Assembly (NCBI RefSeq): GCF_001704415.2
Contig: NC_030814.1
Coordinates: 77,307,121 to 77,371,120 of the forward strand
DNA from: Capra hircus
Lineage: Eukaryota > Chordata > Mammalia > Artiodactyla > Bovidae
Length of the DNA: 64,000 bases
Direction of reading: 5' to 3'
Positions 44,206 through 55,699 of the stretch are shown here, one piece after another. The notes below the pieces were generated by a model. It saw only the letters and a program-made list of their open reading frames with translations, did not search any database and was not told the DNA's origin. The number at the start of each line of letters is the position of its first letter. The stretch's first letter is position 1. A program made the translations under genes and the position numbers.

Positions 44206-44886
44206 ATTAGTAACTTACTTTTTCTGCAGATTTTAATCTGTTGGGTAAACTTGTAAGATTTTATTGGTTTGAGTTTCCTCTGTCACTTTCTTTTCCCTAT
44301 ATGATACAACAAGATTTTAGTTCACAAAATATTATTCTGGCCATTTTCACAGTTGTTTCCCCATTTAGAAAAAAATTATTTTTATAAATGGTGAGCTCTT
44401 GTTTTCCTTTGTCAATAATTCTACATCAGCCAAGTCATTCTCTGAATATAATCTCCAAGCACCCAGCAATATTGTTGTAAGCCTCAGAGTGTGATGAAAT
44501 AAAAAATTAACAGTTTAAGTGGTATAAAATAGAACTATGTTTTAACTCACATTTTTTCTGTCTCCTCCCATAGCATACTGAAAAGCCTATATTCTCGTGG
44601 CCAAAAAGAAACCTTCAGGAAACAGCTCTGGAGTCTCTTGTAGTTCTGGGTCTAGATATATAATACTTTTATCTGTATACTAAATAAATAACTTTCTGTT
44701 TCCTCTTTATGTTTTTATTCAGCTTACATGCTGTTTGATTGTATCTACATTCTTTTTTTATAAATTGCTTCAGATTGTAATTGCTAATGCAATTAATTAA
44801 ACGTACATTGATATGATAAAAAGAGATATGGACTTCAGGAAATCTGAGTTCAAATAATTGACCCAGTTATTTCTTAGCTTTTTTAC
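44206..44886. other. AT-rich single-copy stretch
   Basis: No family recognised. Confidence 0.45.
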
Positions 44887-46425
44887 CCCCTAGCTTTATT
44901 AAATTATTATTGACAAACAAAAGTTATATACATTTAAGGTAGAGAATGTGATGTTTTGATATAGGTATATGAATTGTTTACCACAATTAAGTTAAAACAA
45001 ATCCATTGCCTCACAGTTACTCCTTTCTGTGTATGGAGAGAGCACTTGAGATGTACTCTCAGCAGATTTCAAGGACACAGTGCATTATTGCAAATTATGC
45101 TGCACTTTAGGTCTCCAGAACTTATTTATTTTATTAATTTAACTAGAATTTCATACCCTCTGACCAACATCTTCCCTTTTGCTCAACCCCTGGCCCTGGT
45201 TAACCATTCTGCTCTCTCTTACTATAATTTGGCTGTATTTTAATTTTATTTTACATGTTTTATATATACATATACATATTTTACATTTACTGTAAGATCA
45301 TGCAGTGTTTGTCTATGTCTGATTTATTTCACTTAGGGTGATGTCCTCCAGGTTTATCCATGTTATTGAAAGTGACAAAAGAGAATTTCCTTATTTTGTA
45401 GGCTAAATAATATACATATATATATATGTTTTTTCTTTATCATTTGTTAGTTGTCACTGAACATTCCATATCTTGGCTACTATAAATAGTGCTGTGATTA
45501 ACATGGGTGTACAAATATCTATTCAAGAGGGTTATTTTATTTCCTTTGGATATATACCCAAGAAGGTGATGGATCAAATGATAGTTCTATTTTTATATTT
45601 CTGAGGGACCTCTATCCTGTTTTCCATAATGGCTGTACTGACTCACGTTCTTACCAGTGTATACAAAGACACCCTTTTGTCCACATCATCATCAATGCTT
45701 GTTATTTTTTTACTTTTTGATAATAACCATTGGGGTGTCCCCAGTGGCTCAGTGGGTGAAGAATCCTCTTGCAATGCAAGAGTTATAGAGATGCGGGTTT
45801 AATCCCTGGGTTGGGAAGATCCCCCGGAGAAGGAAATGGTGACCTACTCTAGTATTCTCACCCGAAATCCCAGGGACAGAAGAGCCTGGTGGGCTACAGT
45901 TAATGGGGTCGCAAAGAGTTTAACACAACTGAGCAGATACACACACATCCTAACGCGTGTGAGGTGGTTTGTTATTGTTGTTTTGATTTTCTTTTCCCTG
46001 ACTGTTAGTGATGTTGAACATTTTTCCATATACCTTTTGGCTATTCATGTGACATCTTTGGAGACATGTCTATCTAGGTCCTTTGCCCATTTTTAAAATC
46101 AAGGTACCTAGTTAATTTTTTTCTTGCTGTTGAGTTGTATGAGTTCCTTATATATTTTTGATATTAATCCCTTGTCAGATATATGGTTTGCAAATACTTT
46201 CTCATGTTCTGTATTACCTCTACATTGTACTGATTATTTTCTAGGCTATGAGAAACTTTTTAGTCTGATATAGACAAATGTGTTTATTTTTTATTTTATT
46301 GCCTGTGCTTTTGATCTAAAAGTCAGATCCAGAAAAAATCAATGCCAAGACCAGTACTTTGGGAAAATCTCTGCCAGTTCTAGATATGCATTTTCTCATG
46401 CAAATAAGGAGTTTGGATATATATA
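44887..46425 (-). mobile_element. old L1 LINE (L1M-type) 3' region, split by Bov-tA
   Basis: The plus strand is antisense L1: CTATAAATAGTGCTGTGATTAACATGG, TTTCCTTTGGATATATACCC, CTGTTTTCCATAATGGCTGTAC, then after the SINE AGTGATGTTGAACATTTTTCC and CTTGTCAGATATATGGTTTGC. It covers the end of ORF2 and the 3'UTR. A Bov-tA interrupts at 45731-45948. Confidence 0.88.
45731..45948 (+). mobile_element. Bov-tA SINE inside L1
   Basis: Head GGGGTGTCCCCAGTGGCTCAG, end ACACAACTGAGCAGATACAC. There is a small extra segment (AGTTATAGAGATGCGGG) in the anticodon/box-B region. Confidence 0.94.
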
Positions 46426-47088
46426 ATTATAGTTCCTGTGGTTTCTTTTTCATTCTTAAATAGGGATTGTGATATATAATTACATTTAAATTCATGAAAT
46501 ACTTAGAAAAATGCAAACTATATCTGATAACTAAGTTATTGATAATTAGAAATTATTTACCATTCCATGGAAATAACATGTTTTTCAAAGTTAGAATGCT
46601 TGTACATGGTATTTCTGAAGAAACATTTTAGAATTCATTCTACTTGAAACCTATTACTATGAAAGGCCATTTCAAATTCTGTAGTGGCAGTATATTGTTT
46701 TTGGTTAGAGCTTTAGAAGTTCTATCATAAAATACAGGAACTTTTCATTAGAAATGAGGTATTTTACCATATTCAAGTAGCATTTTTTAAATTTTAAGGT
46801 TATTTAAGCATTTTCATGGTTTTCATTTTTTTTTTTGTAATTTAAAAACCAGAAGTCTAAAGAACTATTGTTTAATCCATTTTCTATGCAAACTAACTTG
46901 ATTGTTGGAATCTTTTTATAGTGTATACATTTATCAAATCATCATGTTGTACACTCTAAAAGAATTCTAATTTAATGTGTTAATTCTACCTCAGTAGAGC
47001 TTCAACTCTGATAAGATAAACATCCATTCTTCTACAAAACAAAATAAAGATACTGAAATCTTCTCCACCTAAGGATTGAAAGACCATT
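46426..47088. other. AT-rich single-copy stretch
   Basis: Contains a T-run near 46829-46836. Nothing recognised. Confidence 0.5.
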
Positions 47089-47108
47089 AAGAAGTAAATT
47101 AACATAAT

Positions 47109-47320
47109 CTGATAGAAGTTGTGAAGACACTCAGTTGTGTCTGACTCTTTGTGACCCCATGGACCATAGCCCACCAGGCTCTTCCATCCATGGAATTTTC
47201 TAGGCAAGAGTACCGGAGTGGGTTGCCATTTCCTTCTTCAGGGGATCTTCCCGACCCAGGGATCGAGCCTGGGTCTCACGCATTGCGGGCAGACACTTTG
47301 CTTTCTGAGCCACCAGGGAA
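47109..47320 (-). mobile_element. Bov-tA SINE, left part of a composite insertion
   Basis: Antisense copy from GAAGTTGTGAAGACACTCAG to TTTCTGAGCCACCAGGGA. The right end joins plus-strand BovB directly, with no intervening host bases that I can see. Confidence 0.94.
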
Positions 47321-47570
47321 TCATGACATTAAAAGACGCTTACTCCTTGGAAGAAAAGTTATGACCAACCTAGATAGCATATTCAAAAGCAGAGACATTA
47401 CTTTGCCGACTAAGGTCCGTCTAGTCAAGGCTATGGTTTTTCCTGTGGTCATGTATGGATGTGAGAGTTGGACTGTGAAGAAGGCTGAGTGCCGAAGAAT
47501 TGATGCTTTTGAACTGTGGTTTTGGAGAAGACTCTTGGGAGTCCCCTGGACTGCAAGGAGATCTAACTAG
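47151..47570 (+). pseudogene. SINE-BovB fused open frame
   Basis: A 139-codon frame starts in the antisense Bov-tA (MTPWTIAHQALPSMEFSRQ), crosses the junction at about residue 58 and continues in phase into the BovB RT C-terminal segment (RRLLLGRKVMTNLDSIFKSRDITLPTKVRLVKAMVFPVVMYGCES). It has no catalytic motif. The open junction is likely fortuitous but could be transcribed. Confidence 0.8.
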
Positions 47571-47865
47571 TCCATTCTGAAGGAGATCAGCCCTGGGATT
47601 TCTTTGGAAGGAATGATGCTAAAGCTGAAACTCCAGTACTTTGGCCACCTCATGCAAAGAGTTGACTCATTGGGAAAGACTCTGATGCTGGGAGGGATTG
47701 GGGGCAGGAGGAGAAGGGGACGACTGAGGATGAGATGGCTGGATGGCATCACTGACTCGATGGACGTGAGTCTGGAGTGAACTCTAGGAGTTGGTGATGG
47801 ACAGGGAGGCCATGCTGAGATTCATGGGGTCGCAAAGAGTCGGACACGACTGAGCGACTGAACTG
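47321..47865 (+). mobile_element. BovB LINE, right part of a composite insertion
   Basis: BovB from the GACATTAAAAGACGCTTACTCC block to GAGCGACTGAACTG. AAGAAGTAAATT follows it (47866-47877) and also precedes the SINE (47089-47100). The match may extend to 20 bases with three mismatches, so the two elements appear to share one target duplication. Confidence 0.95.
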
Positions 47866-47984
47866 AAGAAGTAAATTGGTATAATGACTTGGAGGTGAAT
47901 TCTTTGTTTATATAGACAGTATGTAATTGTGCAAGGACAAAAACATTTGGAAGGATTAGATAAACGATAAATCTACTTTTGTTT

Positions 47985-48229
47985 TTTGATTGAGCTGGTT
48001 CTTCATCACTGCACATAGACTTTCTCTGGAAGCAGTGAGTTGGGGCTGGTCAGTTGCAGTGCATGAACAGTGGCTTTTCTTGTGGAGCACAGACTCTAGA
48101 GCACGGGCTTCAGAAGTTGTGGTGCAGAATCCCCTTAGCATGTGGGATTTTCCAGGACCAGGGATCAAACCTGTCTCCCCTTCAATAGACATGTGGATTC
48201 TTAATCACTGCACCACCAAGGACATGCCT
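47985..48229 (-). mobile_element. CHR-type tRNA-derived SINE
   Basis: AGAGCACGGGCTTCAGAAGTTGTGG..AGCATGTGGGATTTTCC..CCAGGGATCAAACC..GATTCTTAATCACTGCACCACCAAGG is the antisense of the cetartiodactyl CHR SINE. It is older than the Bov-tA copies. Confidence 0.88.
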
Positions 48230-48613
48230 ACTTCTGTGTTTTTAATGTAGGAAATATGGAAACCAAATTGATATCTTGTCACTAGACTCTAATGTTGGTT
48301 CCATATGTTAATTTGAATGTGATTTTGCATATCTATCATTTTAAGTAAAGATTAGCTCATATTCTTCTGGGAGATAATGGAATAATCATTCTTTGAAACC
48401 GATATCTAAATTCCTTTATCAAATGATACTATCAATATATTCCAATTTTTCTTACATAAATTTTTAAGAAACTTGACTTCTTGCTCAATATTAATAAAAT
48501 AACTTCAATTACAGCATCAACAAAAATATGCAATCTTAATTTGGTCATTTGTTTGTTTTTGATTAACAGAACTCTTTATACCCTAAGTATAAATTAACAT
48601 AAAAAGCTTTAGT
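48230..48613. other. AT-rich single-copy stretch
   Basis: Nothing recognised. Confidence 0.5.
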
Positions 48614-48623
48614 GACTTGTGTT

Positions 48624-48929
48624 CAGTTCAGTTGCTCAGTCATGTCCACCTCTTTGCAACCCCATGGACTGCAGCACTCCAGGCTTCCCTGTCCGTCACC
48701 AACTCCCAGAACTTACTCAAACTCATGTCCGTCGAGTCAGTGATGCCATCCAACTGTCTCATCCTCTGTCATCCCCTTCTCCTCCCATCTTCAATCATTC
48801 CCAGCATCAGGGTCTTTTCAAATGAGTCACTTCTTTACATCAGATGGCCAAAGTATTGAAGTTTCACCTTCAGCATCAGTCTTCCAATGAATATTCAAAA
48901 CTGATTTCCCTTACGATGGACTGGTTGGA
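48624..48929 (-). mobile_element. BovB LINE 3' end with 10-bp TSD
   Basis: Antisense tail at the left, then about 300 bases to CGATGGACTGGTTGG. GACTTGTGTT occurs at 48614-48623 and 48930-48939; the last bases overlap the tail, so the true duplication is 7-10 bases. Confidence 0.95.
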
Positions 48930-48939
48930 GACTTGTGTT

Positions 48940-50759
48940 AGTTGCCCATAATTGAAAGTTAGGTCCAGATGGATGCAGTGGCATATAGCATTGTAGTTGT
49001 TTTGGGGCAAGCTAGTGTATTTATGATGCATTTATATGCTTATGTTTATACTTGGGCTAAAATCCTTGCTGAGTTTGAGCTTTTTAGTTTATGTGTGATA
49101 TAACAGATGTTGACTGGGGAAAAAAAAAAACACATTTAAAAATATATTAACACCAGGTATAACCTTGTAAAATAAAGTAGTAAACTGGTGTAATTACACA
49201 TGTCATTGAGATGAAATGACATTTTGATGTTCTATACTCTTTATATGGTTCATATGTTGAAAGTAGCCCATTTAGATTAATATGATTAACTTGGGCTATA
49301 TGTGGAGAATCATTTCAAAACTAGTAGTTCCAATAAGAACTTGTTCTGCTTTGTTTGATTTCCAATTCATCAAAATTTGATCTGGTAATATCATAGGTGT
49401 TTGAAATAAAGCAGAACTCTGATTCATTTCTCTACTTCTTCCTATGAACGAGACTGCTAGCAAATCTCTAGACTTACACATATAATAATAATAAAATAAT
49501 ATTCTACTTAAGGACTTGTGGGATGGAGAAAGGAAGAATGTTTCCTGTGAAAAAGGCTTGTTAATTCTAAAGTGCATTACATGCCTTAATAGCTTCTTAA
49601 AACCCGATACCTCTAAAATATCATGATAGTTCTTTTTTTTTTTAATACCGGGCTTATTATAAGTACAATTAACTGTACAATTACACCACATATTGGTTTC
49701 TTTCAGAGTATTTTGACATTTCAGTTTATTCCGAATCGTTTTCCCCCGAAATCTTGACAGGACTGTTTTAGCATATTCACACATGGATTGTGGCATATTC
49801 TGTGTTAAATACATAGCAGAGTTGACTGGGGTGTGTGACTTTTTATCCCATTCCAGTGGTAGTTATCAGAAAAATAGCTTGACTGACATGAACTTTTGTA
49901 GCCTTTTGAGTTTTAGTTTTCTTCTGGTGTTTATTTTCACCAACAGTTTAGAATTTCTTGACCCTCATGACTATTTAGAACAATATCTTTTACTGAGATA
50001 CGCTATTGACTGATGGAAGTATTTTTGACCACTGATTTCAGAATATAGTTATATCCATCTGTAAAAAACAAAGTGACAAATTCAAGCACTCATATCTTGT
50101 TTTTAAACTGGTTAATTTCTAAATAGTTAATAGATATAAATTCTATAAAATATAAGTTTTAAAAGGGCGTTCACTTTATAGTAAGACCCCTCTTCTGTCT
50201 CTCTCTCTCTGCTCTCATTCCATCTCCTGGGAAGCAATATTTTTAACAGTTTGTTGAATTACTTTCCATACATATTCTAGAAGCAATTCTCTGTGAATTC
50301 AATCAGTAAAGAGTTCATACACTAACTTAGTCAGTATCGTGCTTTGATATATTACTCGGAAATTGGTAAAAATGTGATTATCTTGTATAGTTGACAAAGT
50401 TCTTTCAGGTTTTTGTTGTTGTTGTTGTTGTTATTCCTCAGGCATGCTTAACCCCTGCATAATTTCTAAGTAAACAGCTTTTCAGTAGTTTGTGTTTGGT
50501 CTTTCAAGCTTATCAGATCAGTGAGTGTTATGCTTTCATGCTCACCATATCCTGTAAGTTGATGTAGAGGAATACATCTGTTATCCTAAGCTGGAGACTT
50601 CATGCCTGCTTTTAAGCTTGTAATGGCACTCTTGTGGCTCACATTGACAGCATTGGCTCTTAACTTAAAAACATATGCTCAGTCTGTGTTCCTGGCTTAC
50701 TGGTCTTACTTGTTTCATCTGAAGTATGATATGCTTGCCTGGGGCCCTATTAATGGCTA
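48940..50759. other. AT-rich single-copy stretch
   Basis: No repeat family was recognised. Short tracts: A-run 49121-49130, T-run 49633-49644, (CT)n about 50199-50212, (GTT)n 50413-50433. It contains the 172-codon frame at 49296-49814. Confidence 0.45.
49296..49814 (-). other. 172-codon open frame, not recognised
   Basis: This is the longest open frame outside retroelements. The translation is Lys/Ser/Asn-rich, with a KKKK run from a T tract and a YYYY run from ATA-rich sequence. I see no domain, signal peptide, membrane span or zinc-finger spacing despite seven or so cysteines. It overlaps low-complexity DNA. A chance frame in AT-rich DNA is the simplest reading; a single-exon retrogene cannot be excluded. 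Confidence 0.15.
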
Positions 50760-51125
50760 AATATTTGTGTACTATCCCTGGTTCTTATGCTGAAGCCCTA
50801 ACCTCCAATGCTAGGGTATTAGGAGGGGGGGCCTTAGAGAGACAGTGAGGTTTAGAAGAGGTCATGTGAGTGGTTCTTATGATGAGATTAGTGTCCTTAG
50901 AAGCAGGGACCAGAGAACTTCTTCTTTTCTTCATGTGAGACTGTGGTAAGAAGGTAGCTGGCCATCTGCAGAGCAGGAGGGAAGGTCTCATAAGACATCA
51001 GACCTACTGGCACCTTGATCTTGGACCTCTCAGCCTCAAGAGCTGTCAGAAATAGATGTGTGCCTTTTTTGTTTGTTTGTTTAAGTCAAGGGGTTTATGG
51101 TATTTTATTAGCTCAGACTGTCTAG
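50760..51125 (+). mobile_element. MLT1-type LTR (ERVL-MaLR)
   Basis: TATGCTGAAGCCCTAACCTCC..AGAGGTCATGTGAGTGG..ATTAGTGTCCTTAGAAG..CTGGCACCTTGATCTTGGACC..GTCAAGGGGTTTATGGTATTTT follows the MLT1 LTR in sense order. It is a solo LTR with no internal part seen. Confidence 0.8.
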
Positions 51126-51724
51126 CCCTAGACATGTCTAGCCCTCCTAGAGCCTTTTACCTGAGGGACTGGAACTTGCTGTGGTGTTTCAGTTGACCTT
51201 CCCGCCACTGTGATTTTCCCATCACATTTGCCTGGCATAGAGTTCACAGAGCCTGGTGTGATGTTATCAGTAGGACAGCTCGCTAAATTCTAGGAGAGAG
51301 CCCTGTGTGAGAAATGATCTGTCCCTTGAGACCAGGACCTATCTTGTGCAGGCTCATTCTTCTTTCCACCCATTTCCACTCAGCTTTCATATGTCTGTTG
51401 GATGAGACTGCAGGATATGTGACAGCTGTAACTTCATGCAGTTGCATGGTATATTTCTAATACAGTGTGATACAAACTGTAGTTTAAATGAATATACTGG
51501 GACTCTCCATTGTTTCTGTGGTTGTTAATGCATCACCAGCACCAGTGGGACAAGTGATTACAAGCTTTGCGCTTTGAGGTAATTGCTTCTCTGCATTTCA
51601 GTCATCTTTTAGGAGACCTCGGGAATCCAGAAAAACAGAAGCAGATGGAACCAGGCACTGTGCAGCAAGAGCATAGACTGCAATGCAAATACATGGGCCT
51701 AATAAGCTGGCTTTCAAAAAATAT
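51126..51724. other. single-copy stretch, nothing recognised
   Basis: Slightly GC-richer than its surroundings; no motif recognised. Confidence 0.5.
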
Positions 51725-51820
51725 ATGTCTCCAAGAACCGCCCAGGGAGAGTCTAGATCAATAGGGCTGGGATGCAACCCAAACGATTAGTACTTCTAAA
51801 GCCTCCCTATGTGATAAAGT
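51725..51820 (+). repeat. MER5-like hAT-Charlie fragment
   Basis: GAGTCTAGATCAATAGGGCTGGG..TTAGTACTTCTAAAGCCTCCC resembles a MER5A internal segment (GATTCAGTAGGTCTGGG..TTTCTAACAAGCTCCC). Ends are not visible. Confidence 0.45.
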
Positions 51821-52959
51821 TGTGCTTCTAGTAGGGAATTACTTTTCCAAAGAGCAGTCATCACAGATGTACTCTGTCATTGGTTACGGTTAGGGAAATG
51901 AGATATTTATGGGGAAGATCATTCTTGAAAGAAACCAAAATAAATTCATTCAAGGGAAAAATGACTTCTAATATTCTATATATATTAAAAAGCAATGTAA
52001 AAGATCAACTCCTTCCCCTCAATCTCCCCACTTCCTTTGCCACCTAATGAAGGGACAAGTTTAAATAGAAAATATTGTTCAATATTTGTTGATTTATTGT
52101 CTGTGTTGTATAACATAGCATATAGGCTATAGCACTTTTTACTTTTGGATTGAACAGTGTACTATGAAAGTGAGAATTACACATTCTTTTGTAATAATAG
52201 ACTACAAACACTACAAGCATTTTTTAAAAGTGATTGCATGCGTTTTTTGGCACACATGATTTAGACATTAACTATCCGATCTACTAGGTTAACTTCTCAG
52301 AACCATCTACATAGAAGTTACCTGCAATGAATTTAGCTAATTTTAGGCAAATCGTGAAAGATTTTGGATGCTCTCATCACTGGTTCTTGACAAACGTGAC
52401 GATAGGATCACCAGTCACTTCTGAGAACTCTGAAATTAGGTCCCCTTTCTGATGCCTCCACCTATGAATGTTTGTTTCTCTCCCTGGGTCATATGGAATT
52501 CATTCATTTCTCTCTTATTTTGGCAGCCTCATTCTATTTATTTTTGTCATCACTATCCTGCTTTTAGTGGTCATTTGTTTTCTTTCTGCTTTTAAATGTT
52601 TATAAATAGTTTAAATGTGTTAAATTGCCCTGTTTTTTACTCATAAAACATTATTTTCAATCATTTGTTTACTTTATCTTTCATAAACATTAAGGTGCTT
52701 TTTAAAAATGATCTCTCTTATAAATTTACAAATCTAATACTTGTAAAAACTCATAAGAGTGGTGCACAGATTTTCAGAGCACTAAGAGTAATATGCTGAA
52801 AAGAGACCAGTGCTACGCAAACGTTAAGACAAGTTCATTGTTTTAGCCATAATAATAATGGGGTTACACAGAATCTTACATTTTGGGAACTGAGATACTA
52901 GAGTGAAAATGTGGCTACCAGATAATGGAGAAAACATGGACCTGCTTTGCCTGATGTGT
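51821..52959. other. AT-rich single-copy stretch
   Basis: Nothing recognised. Confidence 0.5.
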
Positions 52960-53330
52960 TCATTCAATAAGGATTTATTGTCTTGGGAGAGATAATGAAA
53001 TAAAACTCATGGCCCATGAACTTAGTGGGACAAGAGGACATACATACTGCAGCCCAGCAGAAAATGTCCATGGGAATGTAAGACTCTACAAGAGATGACA
53101 AGCACAGAACACCATCCCCAAAAGGCACAGCCGGAAAAGGCGATGGTGTCATATGATGCCCCAGCATGGTCAGGAAAGGGTTCATAAATGAAAAGGGGAC
53201 AAACTGGGCTTTCAAATGTCGGTGAGAATTTGCTAGAAAGAAGGTAGAAAATAATAAATGTCAGGAGAGTGTTTGAAAATAAGGAAACTGGTTTACACAG
53301 CTGGGTAGAGTGTTCATGTGAAGGAACAAT
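52960..53330 (-). repeat. L2 LINE 3' region, diverged
   Basis: ATTCAATAAGGATTTATTG..CATGGTCAGGAAAGGGTTC..GGGCTTTCAAATGTCGGTGAG follows antisense L2 order loosely. Confidence 0.45.
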
Positions 53331-54173
53331 TGGAGATGAAATTAAGGATATATTATTACTCTTATGAGACAGGTAACAAAAGCTGCTTAAATAAATAAAT
53401 AAATGGTAGGTATCATCATATCATGATGGCTTAAAATTCCAGAAATAGAATTCAGTTTAGATATGGCTTATGAGCCACTTGATATGACAAAGAAGATGTG
53501 AAGATGTGACCAAGACAGGTTTTCTGTTATTGTTTTTTGACTCTCTATTCCCAGAATTTGCTCCAGTCCCAAGTTTACAAGCTTTTAATCTTTATCAAGA
53601 TGAAAACATCTCTTTGGGAAGTTCTATAAAAGACAAAGTACTTTTCCCCAGAATCTCCAGCAAACATCTCTAAGTGCTATATCTGCTATTCTTGAATTGA
53701 TCACTGTAGATCAAGAGGATGGGATGTACTGAATGGTTCTTCCTTATCAGTTTCATTTCTAGAGCTGGCTTTGTGACACAGCCACCTGAACTTCCAAAAA
53801 TGGGAAAGAAATGAACTTACCAAAGGAAAATTAGGGTACTATTGGTGTAAAAATGGAGCATAGTTGGTGAAAAGACAACCACCAGAAGTCCTGCATAGGA
53901 AAATAATTTGGGCCAAATATATAATGTAGGGACTAAGGAAGTGCAGATGGTTTTCAGTAGAAATATGGACTCATACAAAGTGTAACCAAAAATTACCCTT
54001 GGAATTATACTGTTAGGTATTTTACCAAGGAGAATTCTTGAACATAGGCAGTGAAAGACACATAAAATAGTATTCATAGTGGAAAATCTGAAAACCATCT
54101 AAATGTCAATCAAGACAAGAGTAGACGAGTAATTTGTTGAATATTCACAAAACCATACCACAGGCAAAATGAA
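53331..54173. other. AT-rich single-copy stretch
   Basis: Nothing recognised apart from a short (AAAT)n near 53387-53405. Confidence 0.5.
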
Positions 54174-54229
54174 TACACACACATATACATATATATATAT
54201 GTAAATATATATATATATATATACATAGC
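54174..54229. repeat. (CA)/(TA)n compound microsatellite
   Basis: CA units lead into interrupted TA units; AT-only for about 40 bases. Confidence 0.93.
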
Positions 54230-54547
54230 AATATGCAGCAACATGGTTAAATGTTAGTAATAAATTACTAAATATTAAATGAAAAGTGAATTCCCAAAGA
54301 TTATAAACATGATGGTATTTTTGTAAACTTAAAAACAAATGATTTTTAAAATATATAGCTTTTTAAGTACATATTGCCTTTAAGAATGCAATAGAAATTG
54401 TACAAAAAGTGTTGAGACAGAAGATAAACAAGTGAATAGGTAATATAGAAGACTGTATTATGTGGCTTATGAAAAAGAAGAAAACAATAATAAATGACAG
54501 AATATGCAGGAGTGGGATGCTTTTTGTATGTCATGGTCATTGACATC
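54230..54547. other. AT-rich single-copy stretch
   Basis: Nothing recognised. Confidence 0.5.
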
Positions 54548-55050
54548 CTCTCTTAGAAGATGCCATTTGAGCAGAGAATTGATGGGAGTAAAGGGGTGAA
54601 CTACGTGGAATTGCTGGAAGTGGAAGGGTGAGCTTAGTGGGTGACAAGGAGGAATAGTAAATGCAGACGCAGTAGGAAATGCCAGGGGAGTGTGCTTGGT
54701 GTGTTGTAGAGAATTTCGGGGAAACCAGTACGGCTGAGGGAGTGCGTACCAGGAAGAATGGTGAGACGTAAAGTCAGAGCAGTAGCGGAGGTTCAGATCA
54801 TGTAGGGCTGTCAGGGCCGTTGCAAGGACCTGGCTGTTGGTCTTCATGAGATAGGAATTAACCACTATAAGACAGCAGTCCATGGGAGGGTGTTGAGAAG
54901 AACGATGTATTATTTAAAAGATTACTGTGACTGCTTTGTGCAGAGAAGGATGGCAAGGTCAAGCTGGGAATCAGGGAAAGCAGAGATCAGTTAGAAGAGT
55001 TTAAAGTAATTCCAGAGAGGGGTGATGGTACCTTGGGAGAGGATGAGTGT
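54548..55050 (-). repeat. L2 LINE internal segment
   Basis: AGGTTCAGATCATGTAGGGC, AAGATTACTGTGACTGCTTTG and AATTCCAGAGAGGGGTGATGG follow the antisense L2 path. It is the right-hand neighbour of the L2 at 55700 once the MLT1 and CHR insertions are removed. Confidence 0.6.
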
Positions 55051-55054
55051 TCTG

Positions 55055-55475
55055 ACTATTTACAACTTTGGAACAAATTACCCCTGATTTAGTGGCTTGT
55101 ACATCAACCATCTTATTATACATCACGTTTCTGAGGGCCAAGGATATAGGCAGGGTTCTCTGCTGGGCAGTTCTGTTTCATGAGGAGCAAACAAGGGTAG
55201 TTTGGAGATATTCAGCTGGTATCTTATTTGTTGATCCAAGACAGCTTCCTCTACCTACCCAGGGCCTCTCTACATGGTCTATTCAGTATTCAGACTACCT
55301 ACATAGTAGTTTAGAACTCAGTAGCAGGTATCCCAAAAGGGCAAAAGTGATAGTTACCCCTGTCTAGATCTAGAAAGTGCCACACCATCACTTCTGTCAC
55401 ATTATATTTGTCAAAGCGGTCACAAAATGCACCCAAATTCCAGGGTTGGAGATTTCGACTTATCTCTCTTTTTTG
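55055..55475 (-). mobile_element. MLT1-type LTR (ERVL-MaLR) inserted in L2
   Basis: GGAACAAATTACCCCTGATTTAGTGGC..CACGTTTCTGAGGGCCAAGG..CTCTGCTGGGCAG..CACACCATCACTTCTG is the antisense of an MLT1 subfamily different from that at 43832. Confidence 0.75.
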
Positions 55476-55479
55476 AAAA

Positions 55480-55606
55480 TTATTTTTTTGGTGACACTGA
55501 GTCTCAGTTGCAGCATATGGGATCTAGATCCCCAATCAGAAATCGAACCTGGACCCTTGCATTGGAATCACAGAGTCTTAGCTACTAGACAGTCAGAGAA
55601 GTCTCT
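55480..55606 (-). mobile_element. CHR-type SINE, diverged
   Basis: GTTGCAGCATATGGGATC..CCCCAATCAGAAATCGAACC..CACAGAGTCTTAGCTACTAGACAG..GAGAAGTC is antisense CHR. Confidence 0.75.
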
Positions 55607-55699
55607 AAACTTTATCTCTTGATAGGAGGACTCTCAAAGAATTTGTGACCATATATAAACTGTTACAAGGTACAGGCTGAGAAGTGATTAATTCTGGAT

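Noticed and set aside
54467..54883. 138-codon minus-strand frame
   Set aside because: It overlies decayed L2 and a lineage-neutral AT-rich flank, with no domain; consistent with chance.
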